DNA of 64,000 nucleotides, taken from assembly GCA_023376005.1 (NCBI GenBank), contig CM042145.1, positions 61,521,228-61,585,227 of the forward strand, written 5' to 3'. A program made the translations under genes and the position numbers. The number at the start of each line of letters is the position of its first letter. Positions within the stretch are counted from its first letter, which is position 1. This document shows positions 9,685 through 19,806 of this stretch, piece after piece. The notes beneath the pieces were generated by a model. It had not been told where the DNA came from and searched no databases. It worked only from the letters and a program-made list of their open reading frames with translations. The DNA comes from Doryteuthis pealeii (lineage: Eukaryota; Mollusca; Cephalopoda; Myopsida; Loliginidae).

Positions 9685-9895
9685 CCCATGATGATGGCAC
9701 TTCAGGGTGCTGAAAGTATTAGGGATGATAATTTTGATTGACTAATAAACTGATTCCAGCCCAGTGTTAAGAAGCTGACAGAAAACTAAAAAAGATCGAA
9801 AAAACTCGTCAGACATAAAATCTCAGTCTTGTTCAACACCCTATGCATAAAAATACTGCCTAAATTTACATATATACAAAAACATGGTTAAAAAA
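9685..9895 (+). pseudogene. Penelope-like element 5' relic, second copy
   Basis: Has GATGATGGC then GTGCTGAAAG, and a broken frame in which AAACTAAAAAAGATCGAAAA, GTTCAACACC and ATACTGCCTAAATTTACA align with the relic at 7712-7985. In-frame stops are present. It lies in the opposite orientation to the adjacent GIY-YIG relic. Confidence 0.5.
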
Positions 9896-10047
9896 TAATA
9901 GAATTTTATTGTTTTTAAGTCTTCCAACAATTTTTTTATGTTATCATCTGATTAGTTGTCCTATAGAGTACTTTGGATTCTTTTCTTAACCATTTATTAT
10001 TATAATAAACGGTTTATTATTTGGCTAAACTATTGTTCTTATATATA

Positions 10048-10677
10048 CTAGCAAATATATGCACCCTCCGGGTGCAAGTATTTAAGTTTTAATGTAATGA
10101 AATATTGTATTAAATTAGAAAGGCTAATGAAACTAAATAAGAATGCAGATAAAAAAGATTTGAAACAGAGGAGGGTATAATCGAAAAATAGAACAACTGA
10201 AACTTACACTTCCATCACTCTCGACTTTCATTGTTATTTTTTCTAATTTAAGTATTTAGTTAAAAGAGGAAGTAAAGAATAAAATTACAGTTATTTCTTC
10301 TTGTTAATGGATTTCATTTAAGACTCATTGAAGAGATTTTTGCTTATATTCATTAAAATAAAACCAAACAGTTAGAAATCAATAGTACTAAACACATATT
10401 TATTAAAATCACATTTTTAATATCAATATGCAAATTAGCCTTCCCGTTCACACTATAAACCGTTATTTTGTTGTATATATAAATATAATTGCATGTTATT
10501 AACATGTGGATATGGTCAACAGCATTAATAATGTAAAACAATTTTATTAATAATTGAGATTTAAATAAAAATAAAATCATTGAGATTGTGATGTCAATAA
10601 CTAAGGGAATTGTTACTTGAGTAGTAATATAGTTTCGGTTACAGACAGAAAAACACACAATCTCCATTATAATAAGA
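10048..10677 (-). mobile_element. Helitron-like element HelA (full length)
   Basis: Minus-strand ends A|TCTTATTATAATGGAG and GCACCCGGAGGGTGCATATATTTGCTAG|T. 630 bp, very similar to the 6110-6737 copy along its whole length, suggesting both moved recently relative to the other copies. Confidence 0.92.
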
Positions 10678-11430
10678 TATAAGGGTAGATCGATTTTCAA
10701 CTTTTTTTTATTATCAAAAAGATTCACCCAAGAAAAGTTGGGTATTGGTGTGATAAGTACTGACACCAAAAATTCGATATCTAACTTGCACCAGTTTTTG
10801 AGAATTTTGTTTTAAAAATCGTCTAATATGAAGCCTCCCAAAATCTTTCTTTACAATACATTTAGATATATAATTGCTCAAAAAATCTAATTTCAACCCG
10901 GAAAAAAATCATCAATTTATTCTATTCAAATAAAATTGATAAGATATATCAAAAGTAGAATTTATATTGAAATTATAACCCTTACAAGTCAGATAAGCCC
11001 CATTTATTGAATAAGGAGAGATTATACTATTTACTAAAATTATTTCAGTCAGAGATAGAACAGTCTTGTAAGTTTATTTCTCGTCTAAGTTAATAACAAT
11101 CAACTATGGTCTTGTCACATAGTACTGCTATTATCAGTAATGTTTTTCAGGGTTGTTTAGTGACTATTAAAAAAATACTTTTGCCTTGAATTACTAGTTG
11201 TAATCAAGTTTATGTTAACGAAACTTGGTACAACTAATTTGCTTGTTTGATTCTATCTCAGCAGATTGAAAAAAACACATCTGACTTTTTCTTTTTCTTT
11301 TTTTTTTTCTCCTTTTGGCTAATTCGTTTTCAACCAAGAAACTTTTTTTTAAATTCCCAATTCGTTAATCACCTTCTCTTATTTAACTTCTACACTGCAC
11401 GACAAAATTACCACAGATTGTTAAAAGTAG
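10678..11430. other. Unassigned AT-rich spacer
   Basis: Unfamiliar sequence with a T-rich patch at 11287-11310. No coding or repeat match within the window. Confidence 0.55.
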
Positions 11431-11553
11431 TTGGATGCATACCTTTCTCAATGGTGTTAGCGCTATGTGGAATGCAAAGAGCCTCGTCCAGGATTTGAAT
11501 TAGCATCGACGAGTCATTCCTACAACTCTAACTATTATATCTCGCGCCTCCAT
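11431..11553 (-). repeat. SINE-T head fragment
   Basis: The minus strand has GGCGCGAGATATAATAGTTAG (A-box end), AATTCAAATCCTGGACGAGG (B box) and CTTTGCATTCCACATAGCGC, matching 3795-3930. Confidence 0.8.
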
Positions 11554-11560
11554 AAACCAT

Positions 11561-11582
11561 ATATATATATATATATATATAT
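11561..11582. repeat. (TA)n microsatellite
   Basis: TA run between SINE-T and SINE-L. Confidence 0.9.
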
Positions 11583-11583
11583 T

Positions 11584-11776
11584 AAGACGTCGGGGTGGCC
11601 TAAAGTCGGTATTGGCTAGCCAGCGAGGGAGTCTATCCCCTTTTTACTTGCGCTAGACCAAGGAGATTGTTTTGGCGTCTCGCTTTATTGTACAGATCCT
11701 TGTGCTACTCATACGCTGTGTTGGCGGAGGCTGGTATCGAACCCGGGATCTTGTGGTTCCTAGGCAGACGCTTCCA
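11584..11776 (-). repeat. SINE-L with internal deletion
   Basis: GACGTCGGGGTGGCCTAAAG to TTGTGGTTCCTAGGCAGACG. The region between GGCGTCTCG and CTTTATTGTACAG has lost most of the CACCTACCATCAGCTCC block present in other copies, and the A-box end is missing. Confidence 0.85.
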
Positions 11777-11944
11777 AATACAGTGATAAATATCAGTGAT
11801 ATAACATATATGTTGGGTTAGCGTAAACATGGCCAGTGGTGCTTGTTCACTGACATTTTCACACTTATGCGAGTACTTGGCCCCATGATTACATAGGCGT
11901 GAAACTCATGCGTCGTTATGTCGATGCCATTCTAACTTATAGAG

Positions 11945-12181
11945 ACAGTGTTTCCTCGAAAATAAGACAGGGATTATATTAATTTTCACTCCCCAATATA
12001 ATACACTAGGTATTATTTTCAGGGGATATCGAGTGTTTGCCTCGCATGATGTGATTTTGAAGAATGCTTATTTCTTTTGTCTGTCTACCGCTCTCAACTA
12101 GGACTTATTTCAAGGGGAGTGGTTATATTTAAATCATCCTGAAAAATTATGCTAGGTTTTATTTTCGGGGAAACGTGGTAT
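11945..12181. mobile_element. MITE with TGTTTCC.CGAAAATAA termini
   Basis: The left end reads CAGTGTTTCCTCGAAAATAA and the right end, inverted, reads CCACGTTTCCCCGAAAATAA. TTATTTTCAGGGGATATC and GGACTTATTTCAAGGGGAGT are internal repeats of the same motif. This terminus belongs to a short DNA-transposon derivative I recognise as widespread in animals, but I do not recall its formal name. Target-site duplication is unclear. No coding capacity. Confidence 0.7.
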
Positions 12182-12330
12182 AATATTGAATCACTTGTAA
12201 AAAAATGTAATGATTTAGAAAACAAAAATAGATCTTCCTAGTTGTAAGGTTTGTGTAAAGGAGAACAAGGGGGTTGTGTATAAAACATATTTATTGCTGG
12301 ATTATGTTAACTTTCTTTAACAGGAGAGCT

Positions 12331-12690
12331 ACATGGTTGGTTGGTTAGTACGATACGTGTTGAGCTATGTTATTGGGTTATTTTATGCCAAAGACATTTT
12401 GTTTTATTCATACTTGCTTGGTATTCAATTTTTGGAGGTTGGTTGGTCTTTATGGCATGTCAACCCTTGTTGGGTTATTTTATGCCTAAGCCATTTTGTT
12501 TTATTCATTCTTGCTTGGTATTCTTTTTTTTTTCAAACTGAATTTTAAAAACATTTTTTAATCTATTTAACATATAGATTGGGACCCTAAGAGGTACTAA
12601 CACTCTGGGTCAGTTGACCTGGGAGTAATGGCGATAAAGGGATACTCCACATTCCCCAGAGTTCCAGAATTCAGTCACACTAGCTTCTAT
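12331..12690 (-). mobile_element. X retroposon, 3' half with duplicated tail
   Basis: The 3' tail (GTTGGTTGG, then CTTGTTGGGTTATTTTATGC on the plus strand) appears twice, at 12331-12425 and 12432-12530, before the X body (TGGGACCCTAAGAGGTACTA ... ATTCCCCAGAGTTCCAG). Either a tail duplication or one copy landing in another. Confidence 0.8.
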
Positions 12691-12862
12691 TTCTGCTCAC
12701 TTGATCTGTTTCTTCTGGTTTTAAGACTTTTCTGTATTCTTCTCTGATCCTAGCTCACCATCTACAATTAGTATCGCCGTTACCTTCGTGGCCCACATCT
12801 TTTCTAGCCCTCTGGCAAGATCCAATTATTTTTCCATCTTTTCATTTTCTTTCGACTCCATT
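12690..12862 (-). pseudogene. LINE C-terminal relic
   Basis: On the minus strand: LARGLEKMWATKVTAILIVD, then frame-shifted text with RIQKSLKTRRN. K(V)VTxxxIVxGxLG followed by a K-rich stretch is the tail of a LINE reverse transcriptase, also seen at 44637 and 46528. Decayed. Confidence 0.6.
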
Positions 12863-12884
12863 CTATGGTCTGTTTAACAACAAC

Positions 12885-13072
12885 AATAATAATAATAATA
12901 ATAATAATATGACCTGTGTAAATTACACGGTATTGCCAATATTGAAAATATCCCCGAAACAGTATTTCTGCTCTCTTGATCTCAGTTTCTCCTGTTTTGA
13001 AGTCAGCCTTTTTTGTATTTTTTCTGATGCAACCGTGATCCAGGTGCTCACCATTTCCACCTAAATTCCATG
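12885..13072 (-). pseudogene. LINE C-terminal and 3' end relic with (ATT)n tail
   Basis: The minus strand gives SEKIQKRLTSKQEKLRSREQK, parallel to the unit at 12690-12862, then a 3' UTR (TTTCGGGGATATTTTC) and ends in ATT/GTT triplets (12885-12909). A simple-repeat tail at the 3' end is expected of a LINE. Confidence 0.6.
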
Positions 13073-13299
13073 AATTCTAATTGAGAATTAAACCCATCAT
13101 ATATTTTGTGACCTTTATTCTTTTTATTCTTTCTTTTTAATCTAGCCCAACAAATGATAATTGTGAAATGTAAGGAAAATGAATGTTTCTTTCATTTTTA
13201 GTAACATCCCATCCAATGAAAACATTAATATGTAGTAAAAAAAAATCCAATGAATATTTATTAACGTAGAAAAAATATTTTTTTTTAAATTCCAAACAT

Positions 13300-13362
13300 A
13301 TCTGTATAAAATGATCCGAAAAGGGTTGATATGTTGTAAAACAAAGCAAACCAATCAAATGC
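13300..13362 (+). mobile_element. X-type 3' tail fragment
   Basis: ATAAAATGATCCGAAAAGGG then TTGATATGTTGTAAAACAAA and GCAAACC. Same tail as X and the 5S SINE; no head seen upstream. Confidence 0.7.
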
Positions 13363-13984
13363 TGTAGACAATATTTCCTTCCATTCTACAATTATTCATT
13401 TAAAGACGTGCTTTTATTGGTTATTCTCTTGACATTTTACACCTATGGTAGATGATATCAGCTGAATGTTCCATAGTATGGTTGTCCAAAGGGAGATAGA
13501 ATCGCAAATTCCATTATAGGACAATTATCCAAAATGTCTTGATCCATTTAAGAGATATCTTGTCATCTGTGAGAATGAAAGGGGGAAATGATCTGGTTAT
13601 TGCGCAACGGGGCTACCATGCATACAAAACTCATAAATTAAATTTAACAGCTATTATGGAACAGAGGTGGTAGGATTACAATATAATAATGTTTATTGAT
13701 TCATTCACTTATCTATTCGTTATCAAATAATAAACGGTTATTGTTTAATATTATTTTAGATATGATTAAAAGGGGGAAATATAAAACAAGAAATTTCGAG
13801 TCTTTTTATATTTTTTCATAAAAATCAACAAGAATTAAAAGATGAAAAATAATACTAGACATAATAGCTGGGCTACTGTTGTATACTGGATCATATAATA
13901 TTCAGTACATCGACAGTTTGCACCAGACATAGAGAAACTCTGAACAGAGGACTAAAACATCGCGGTAGACGGTTCCGTAATCTT
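13363..13984. other. Unassigned AT-rich spacer
   Basis: No coding sequence or window-internal repeat recognised. Confidence 0.55.
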
Positions 13985-14265
13985 CGCAGCCTCAAAATAC
14001 TTGCCTCTCATCCCACTTATGAGGGCGTGACACAAGGACATTTTTATGTGGGCCCACCCATAAGCCGAAGCTTATGGCTGGTTGGTGGAAAAAATTGCGT
14101 AAATCCCGTCGGCATTCCCCACAAGGCGCTGGGCAATAAACCCAGCCCTGCCACCAAGGGTGCAGTTATTGCCTGGGGGATAGCCCCCTAGGATCGACGC
14201 TATTAATTTTATTACCCAGCCACTCCAGAAGCCGAAGCGCTCTAAAGCAGGCTCAGCAATCGCAC
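13985..14265 (-). repeat. GC-rich repeat G, dispersed single copy
   Basis: On the minus strand: AGCGTCGATCCTAGGGGGCT, CAGGGCTGGGTTTATTGCCC, AATGCCGACGGGAT, AGCTTCGGCTTATGGG, CCCACATAAAAATG. These are the landmarks, in the same order, of the tandem units at 17358-18182. A lone copy here shows that the unit is itself dispersed. No coding or known class. Confidence 0.8.
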
Positions 14266-14384
14266 AGATGTTCTAAAACAACAGTGTACAAATAGGCTTG
14301 GACCAGCTCATTTACTCTCTACGAAAGGTAAACTAGGCTAGTCCACAACAGATACTCGGCGTTGTCCTGGATTTAAAGTTAAGA

Positions 14385-14958
14385 ATAAGTTGGTTGATTG
14401 TTATTTTACGGCATGTCAACTAATTGGGTTAATCTATGCCGAAAAGGTTTTGTTTTACTCATTCTTGATGGGTACTCGTTTTTTAAACACATCTTTAAAC
14501 TTATTTTTTCTATTTAACCCATGGATATGACCCTAACAGGTACTACCACCCCAGGTCAGAGGGGACCTGGGAGTAATGGTGATGAAGGGGTATTCCACAT
14601 TCCCCAGAGCTCCAGAAATGGAACTTCACCATCAGGTAGTTTAACGTCATATCCAGGACACCAAGACCCTCAGCCACTGCCTTCTAGCACATATAGGATG
14701 AAAAAAAGTGGAGCTTGCCATAAGGGTAATAAGGTTGCGACAATCGTATAGATGCTAGGGCTTGACGTGACTAGCAGATTGATGTGGGGGGGGGGGGCCT
14801 TCGACCGCCCTTATAGACTAAGAGAAAAGTGGTGTGTTGCATGTTATGGACTGCTCAGCCTCCAGGATTCCAATTTAACATCACGATGTCGCCACTTTGG
14901 GGGGGGGGCTTAACCCTCTGCAGAGGTGCAGTCGGTGTATTCTAAAGCCCCAGACAAT
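14385..14958 (-). mobile_element. X retroposon, full length
   Basis: Runs from the tail (TTGGTTGATTGTTATTTTACGG on plus, read in parts) to the head (GTATTCTAAAGCCCCAGACA). Flanks AAGTTAAGAATAA and AAGTAAAAAATAA look like a decayed 13-bp target-site duplication. G runs at 14787-14797 and 14898-14907 are expansions. Confidence 0.88.
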
Positions 14959-15648
14959 AGGACTGAAGTAAAAAATAAATCTCTTATCTATATTATAGAA
15001 AAATAATTTTATATATATTATAGTTTTTTCTTTTATTCTTTATATATTATTCTTGTTTGTATTTTTGTCCTTTTATTTTTTTCTATTTTATCGATTATTT
15101 CTTAATCCCTTTTTAAATATAACATTAATGTAATACGATATATTTTTTTCTTTTTTTGAAGGCAAAATAATGCAGATTCATGTTGAAAAACATATTTATT
15201 GAAGTATTCTTAATTTTTGGATAATATCCATCTTCAGAGAATTTATTATAGTTGAAAATGTTCCATCTGTGTTTTTTAAAGTCAACTTGGTTCTAATGAC
15301 GTTGAGTTGATGGAGATTTGAAATTTAGAAGAGATCGTAATCTTCCGTTAAGATTTCAAATTCGGTAGAGATCGTGTAGTTCCGCTGAAATCTGTGAGTT
15401 GTTAAATTGCGGGACGCTTGAAATCATTTATTTAAGATATTTTTTTTTTTTAACATTAATTTATACCTTTTATTATATTTTTATTCAGCTTATGGAAAAT
15501 GAAGGATAAAAAGTTGTTTACCCCTCTCGAAAAAATAGGATGAGGATTTTATTTAATTTTGGTCTTTGCTGGTCTCCACCAATTTTCCTTTATAAAAAGA
15601 CGTGCACTCATTCGTTCTACAAACGGACATATGGAATCTTTCTTTAAG
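14959..15648. other. Unassigned; possible retroelement 3' end
   Basis: AT-rich. 15180-15235 (CATATTTATTGAAG ... ATCCATCTTCAGAGAA) loosely resembles the Penelope-like ends elsewhere in the window, but the CGAAACG core is absent. TTCCGTTAAGATTTCAAATTC and TTCCGCTGAAATCTG form a weak internal repeat. Confidence 0.4.
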
Positions 15649-15898
15649 GGGCCGGGTTAGCTCAGTCGGTAGAGCGTTCGGCTAGAAACCACAAGGTTCC
15701 TAGTTCGATACCGGTCCCCACCAACTCAGCGTATGAGTAGCACAGGGATCTGTGCGGTAAAGTAAGGAGCTGATGGTAGGTGTGGCGCTCCACCTCAGAT
15801 GCTAAAAACAATCTTCTTGGTCTAGCGCTATTGAAAAGGGGATAGACTCCCTCCCTTGCTGACTGGCTGATACCGACTTTAGGCCGCCCCGTCGACTT

Positions 15899-15902
<4 letters not shown>
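15649..15902 (+). repeat. SINE-L, full length
   Basis: Best copy: GGCCGGGTTAGCTCAGTCGG (A box), GTTCCTAGTTCGATACCGG (B box), body, and tail GTCGACTTTAC running into a TA microsatellite. The two boxes form an internal RNA polymerase III promoter. An extra CCCT in ACTCCCTCCCTTGCTG distinguishes it. Confidence 0.93.

Positions 15903-15934
<32 letters not shown>
15903..15934. repeat. (TA)n microsatellite
   Basis: TA run at the 3' end of SINE-L. Confidence 0.95.
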
Positions 15935-15936
<2 letters not shown>

Positions 15937-16288
15937 CTTTAATAATTCAGTTAAAATTTTGAATACGTTCATAAATAATTCAACATTAATTCCGGTCCTG
16001 TCGTCGGGACTTATAACATCCTGATTGTATCCCCTGTAGAGGGGTCATATCTGTCTCTACCCCAAAAAGCTGGCATCCTGGGCATGGCATTAAACTGAAT
16101 TCAAAGTATAAAACCAATTAATTGATTATTTTCGAATAGTCTCTCTGACTGAAATAATAATTGCGATCAATCAATTCTTATAATAATATATTTGTTTTTC
16201 ACAAAAGCATTCAAATCATCAACCAATTAATCATATCTTCATGAATATTTAAGATCACGTATTCAGTGATAGTTGAAATATTTGTCTA
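15935..16288. other. Unassigned spacer
   Basis: Includes CATCCTGATTGTATCCCCTG ... GGCATCCTGGGCATGGC, not matched elsewhere in the window. Confidence 0.55.
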
Positions 16289-16393
16289 CCAGCAGGGCCT
16301 GTGGATATACCACAATATGATAATTCTATTATTACAACGTTTGATATGTTTACTTAAGAGCTATTGTGAAATAGTTCAATATATAAAAAGTAT

Positions 16394-16473
<80 letters not shown>

Positions 16474-16710
16474 CGATTGAAGCAGATTAGCGTAATTTTT
16501 CTTTATAATAAAAACGGAATGGTCCTTTATTTATCCGAGACGGCGATATTCGGCGGATAAGTGACACCAGATAATCAGGATTTACATTTTGTCATTTCAT
16601 CTTGGACGATTTGGACGGTCTCATTTCTAACAAGAGGGCGATGCAAGATGATAACGTCTTACAATTAGGGAACACTAGTATTAAATATATATATATATAT
16701 ATATATATGA
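16289..16710 (-). mobile_element. Helitron-like element HelB
   Basis: CCAGCAGGGCCTGTGGATATACCACA at the 3' end (hairpin CTGTGG/CCACA), HelB interior with (CT)n at 16397-16470, and a 5' end stretched by (TA)n to end in the reverse complement of A|TC at 16709-16711. The ORF with 20-odd L-S pairs is a product of the CT repeat. Confidence 0.85.
16397..16470. repeat. (CT)n microsatellite inside HelB
   Basis: About 74 bp of CT at the same HelB position as 1534-1610. Confidence 0.95.
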
Positions 16711-16893
16711 TTAATGGTGGAACTCTTCCTTGTTTAAAACAATTCAGTATAAAATTCCATAGATATTTTCAAAGATACTTTGTCTCAGTAAATAACCGGA
16801 TGATAATAAGAAAAAGATTGTATTTTTTCCGGTTTTTAAAGATCTTAGTCTAATTATTAAAAAGTAAACTGATTGAAGCAATTATAAAAAAAA

Positions 16894-18337
16894 CTTGCAA
16901 ATATATGCACCCTCCGCTGGGTGCAAGTATTTAAGTTTTAATGTACTGAAATATTATATTAAATTAGAAAGATTAATGAAACTAAATAAGAATGCAGATA
17001 AAAATATTTGAAACAAAAGGGTGTATAATCGAAAAATAGAACTGAAACTTACTCTTCCATCACTCACGTATTTCTTTGCTAAATTTTCCTAATTTAACAA
17101 TCTATTTAGAATAGGAAGTAATGAATAAAATTAGTTATTTTTTCTTGTTCATGGATTTCTTTTAAGATTTCTCCCCGAGATTGTTGCTCATAGTCATTAA
17201 GATAAAACCAATCAATTAGAAATCAACAATACTAAGCACATATTTATCAATCAAATTTCTAATATCAATATGCAAATTAGCCTTCCCGTTTACACTGTAA
17301 ACCGCTATTTTGTTGTATATATAAATTTAATTGTATGTTATTGGTACGTAGATATGGTCAACAGTGGCTTCGGCCTCTGAACCATTGATATAATTAACGG
17401 CGTCGATCCCAGGGGGCCATCCCCCCAGGCAACACCTGCCCCCTTGATTTAAAGGGACAGGGCTGGGTTTATTGCCCAGTGCCTGAGGCGCCCCCCTTGA
17501 GGGGGAATGCCGACGGGATCGACGCAATTTTTCACCTGCCACCCTTGAGCTTCGGTTTGTGGTTGGTCCCACATAAATAGGGCCTTGTGCCTGACCCGTA
17601 CAAGTGGGGTACGTGGAAAATATCATGTAGATATGTCCAACATATCGAACTTCCGGTTTCGACCGGAGGTCCAGTGAGCTTCGGCCGCTGGACCTTACAA
17701 GTTAATAGCGTCGATCCCAGGGGGCTATCCCCCCAGGCAATACTGCCCCTTTGATTTAAAGGGACAGGGCTGGGCTTATTGCACAGCGCCTGAGGCGCCC
17801 CCCCCCCCTTGAGGGGGAATGCCGACAGGATCGACGCAATTTTTGTTTGCCCACATAAAAATGAGACCTTGTGTCCAGCCCATACAAGTGGGGTATGAGG
17901 CAAATACCTATCTAACTCCGGTTTCGACCGGGGGTCCAGTGATCTTCGGTCGCTGGACCTTACAACTTAACATCATTAATCCCAGGGGTCATACCCCCAG
18001 GCAACACCTGCCCCCTTGATTTGGCTGGGTTTATTGCCCAATGTCTGAGGCGCCCCTTGAGGGGGAATGCCGACGGGATCAACGCATTTTTGTGCCTACC
18101 ATCTATGAGCTTCGGCTTGTGGGAGGGCCCACATTAATAGAGCCTTGTGTCTAACCCGTACACGTGCGGTAACTATCTAGTATGTAGATATGACCAACAG
18201 TATTAATAGTGTAAAACAATTTTACTAATAAACCTTTAAATAAGAATAAAATCATTGAGAATGGGACGTAAATAATAAAGGGAATTGTGACTTAAGTAGT
18301 AACATAGTTTCGGTTGCAGACAATCTCCATTATAAGA
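16894..18337 (-). mobile_element. Helitron-like element HelA interrupted by a GC-rich array
   Basis: Ends: CTTGCAAATATATGCACCCTCC on the left (CTTG for CTAG, hairpin with a CT insertion) and CAATCTCCATTATAAGAT on the right. HelA sequence stops near 17357 (GTAGATATGGTCAACAG) and resumes near 18183 (GTAGATATGACCAACAG). The repeated 17-bp HelA segment on both sides fits a target-site duplication of the inserted GC-rich sequence. Confidence 0.88.
17358..18182 (+). repeat. GC-rich repeat G, three tandem units nested in HelA
   Basis: Three units of about 308, 265 and 205+ bp, marked by CGTCGATCCCAGGGGG (17401, 17709, and diverged at 17974), CAGGGCTGGG.TTATTGCC, TTGAGGGGGAATGCCGAC, and CCTTGTGTC.AACCCGTAC. 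Units 2 and 3 start with GGTTTCGACCGG.GGTCCAGTG. The junction of units 1 and 2 contains GTAGATATGTCCAACA, a piece of the host HelA, so the array grew by duplication after insertion. Strong C/G palindromes are seen (CAGGGGGCTATCCCCCC; CGCCCC...GGGGG). ORFs of 66-123 codons within are not conserved. Class unknown. Confidence 0.85.
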
Positions 18338-18810
18338 TTTCGTGCAAAATTCAGAGACAACTTAATATTCTTTGTATATCTTTTTTGTTTCTAAACTTGT
18401 GTGTTCTAATTCTTTCTTTTTCTAAATATTGGATTAAAAATCTATTATTGCACAACTATCGAAAAAGACGTCTACCGTTCGTTTTGGGAATTAATAGAAT
18501 GGAATAGAATAGCCTGTCACAAGGAAACAAGCGGCTTAGTTTGATTGTCCAATCGGTCGAGTCACAGAAAATCCAAGGACAGCTTTTCAGTGTTTCTATC
18601 AAATGCTCGTAACAATAGACGGAGGTTTTGAGCTTGGAAAGGTTTAAGTGAAATCAGCTGACATTATCTTAAGTCTTGGAGCTTTTCCTTTGGCATTGAA
18701 TTGATGTTCTTCAATGTGCACACACAATTCGATGTTATTTAATCTGACAAGATCTCGAAGAAGAAGAAAGTGCACAGTGGATCTGCTCACCATTCTTCGA
18801 TTGGTACCTT
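18338..18810. other. Unassigned spacer
   Basis: Moderate GC, not repeated in the window and without coding sequence that I can recognise. Confidence 0.5.
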
Positions 18811-18850
18811 CAGATATGCACTAGAATAAGAATGGGTGAGGGGGTGTATA
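18811..18850. repeat. Short direct duplication, copy 1
   Basis: ATATGCACTAGAATAAGAAT and GGTGTATAAGT recur at 19174-19212. Confidence 0.8.
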
Positions 18851-18944
18851 AGTGCGTGGGTTTTACGGATGAATGATTTGTGGGTGATTCGTTACTGGGT
18901 TTCTCATGACGATTGCATTAAATGTGCTTTAAAGAAAATCGATT

Positions 18945-19137
18945 CTTAAATCCATTTTCTTTCAAACATTTTATGTAATATATCTCAATGGAAAAGAGGC
19001 GAAAGAAAAAATAAGTGGTATAAGCACTGTTTAAAAACTTATTTTATGATTGTTTTGTTTTACGGCATATCAACCACGTTGGGTCATTTAATACTGGCAA
19101 AGTTTTGGAAGATTCGTAGTGATAGTTTGGAAAAAAA
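18945..19137. repeat. Local duplication, copy 1, including an X tail (19044-19137)
   Basis: TGTAATATATCTC.ATGGAAAAG, then a HelA/X-independent flank, then TTGTTTTACGGCATATCAACCACG and GATTCGTAG.GATAGTTTGGAAAAAAAT. The same order is found at 19628-19806. The X part in this copy is only the 3' tail (minus sense). Confidence 0.85.
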
Positions 19138-19173
19138 TATATGTAACAATTAAAATATCATACTGTAGTTTAT

Positions 19174-19212
19174 ATGCACTAGAATAAGAATAGTGGTGGT
19201 GTATAAGTCTTA
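19174..19212. repeat. Short direct duplication, copy 2
   Basis: See 18811-18850; the adjacent order relative to the larger duplication is rearranged. Confidence 0.75.
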
Positions 19213-19627
19213 AATCTTAAATTCTTAAAGATTCTCGCAGAGAAGAGGAAATATTTACTCGTACTGTATTTTATGTTTCTAGAAATAATTTAAGTTACTT
19301 AATTTTTTAATGGTTTTATTCATTGAATTTCTTGTTTCAGGCAATGACAGACTCTTTTATCAATTTTTTCAAAAATTTAACATTGTAAGAATTTACTAAA
19401 TTCTGACTTCTATTGTTGACTAAAGAATTTTGCAATAAATTTTTAAGGATTTCCGTTAAATATCAGCTTAATTTATTTTGTAAAACAAATTACACATCAC
19501 AGAAAATGAAAACACCTAAGAAACAAAACGACAAACCATGCATGAAAAATCTAATTACATCAAATTCTGTTAAGAACAAAGATTAGAAAAAACATGATTT
19601 AGTTTGTGACAAAATTCTTTACAAGTT
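19213..19627. other. Unassigned AT-rich spacer
   Basis: No recognised element. Confidence 0.55.
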
Positions 19628-19806
19628 TACGTGTTTTCTCTCAAACATTTTCTGTAATATATCTCGATGGAAAAGCGAAAGAAAAATAAGTGAGATAATC
19701 ACTGTTGGTTTAAAAACTTATTTCATGTTTATTTTGTTTTACGGCATATCAACCACGGTGGGTCATTTAATTTTGAAAGATTCGTAGCAATAGTTTGGAA
19801 AAAAAT
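19628..19806. repeat. Local duplication, copy 2 (with start of X at 19726)
   Basis: Second copy of 18945-19137; here the X tail continues into a full X element. Confidence 0.85.

Noticed and set aside
15649..15722. Functional tRNA gene
   Set aside because: A and B boxes are good, but the acceptor and T arms do not pair and the SINE-L body follows, as in all other copies.
17327..18019. ORFs of 66-123 codons in the GC-rich array
   Set aside because: The frame is not kept between the three units; GC-rich sequence simply has fewer stops.
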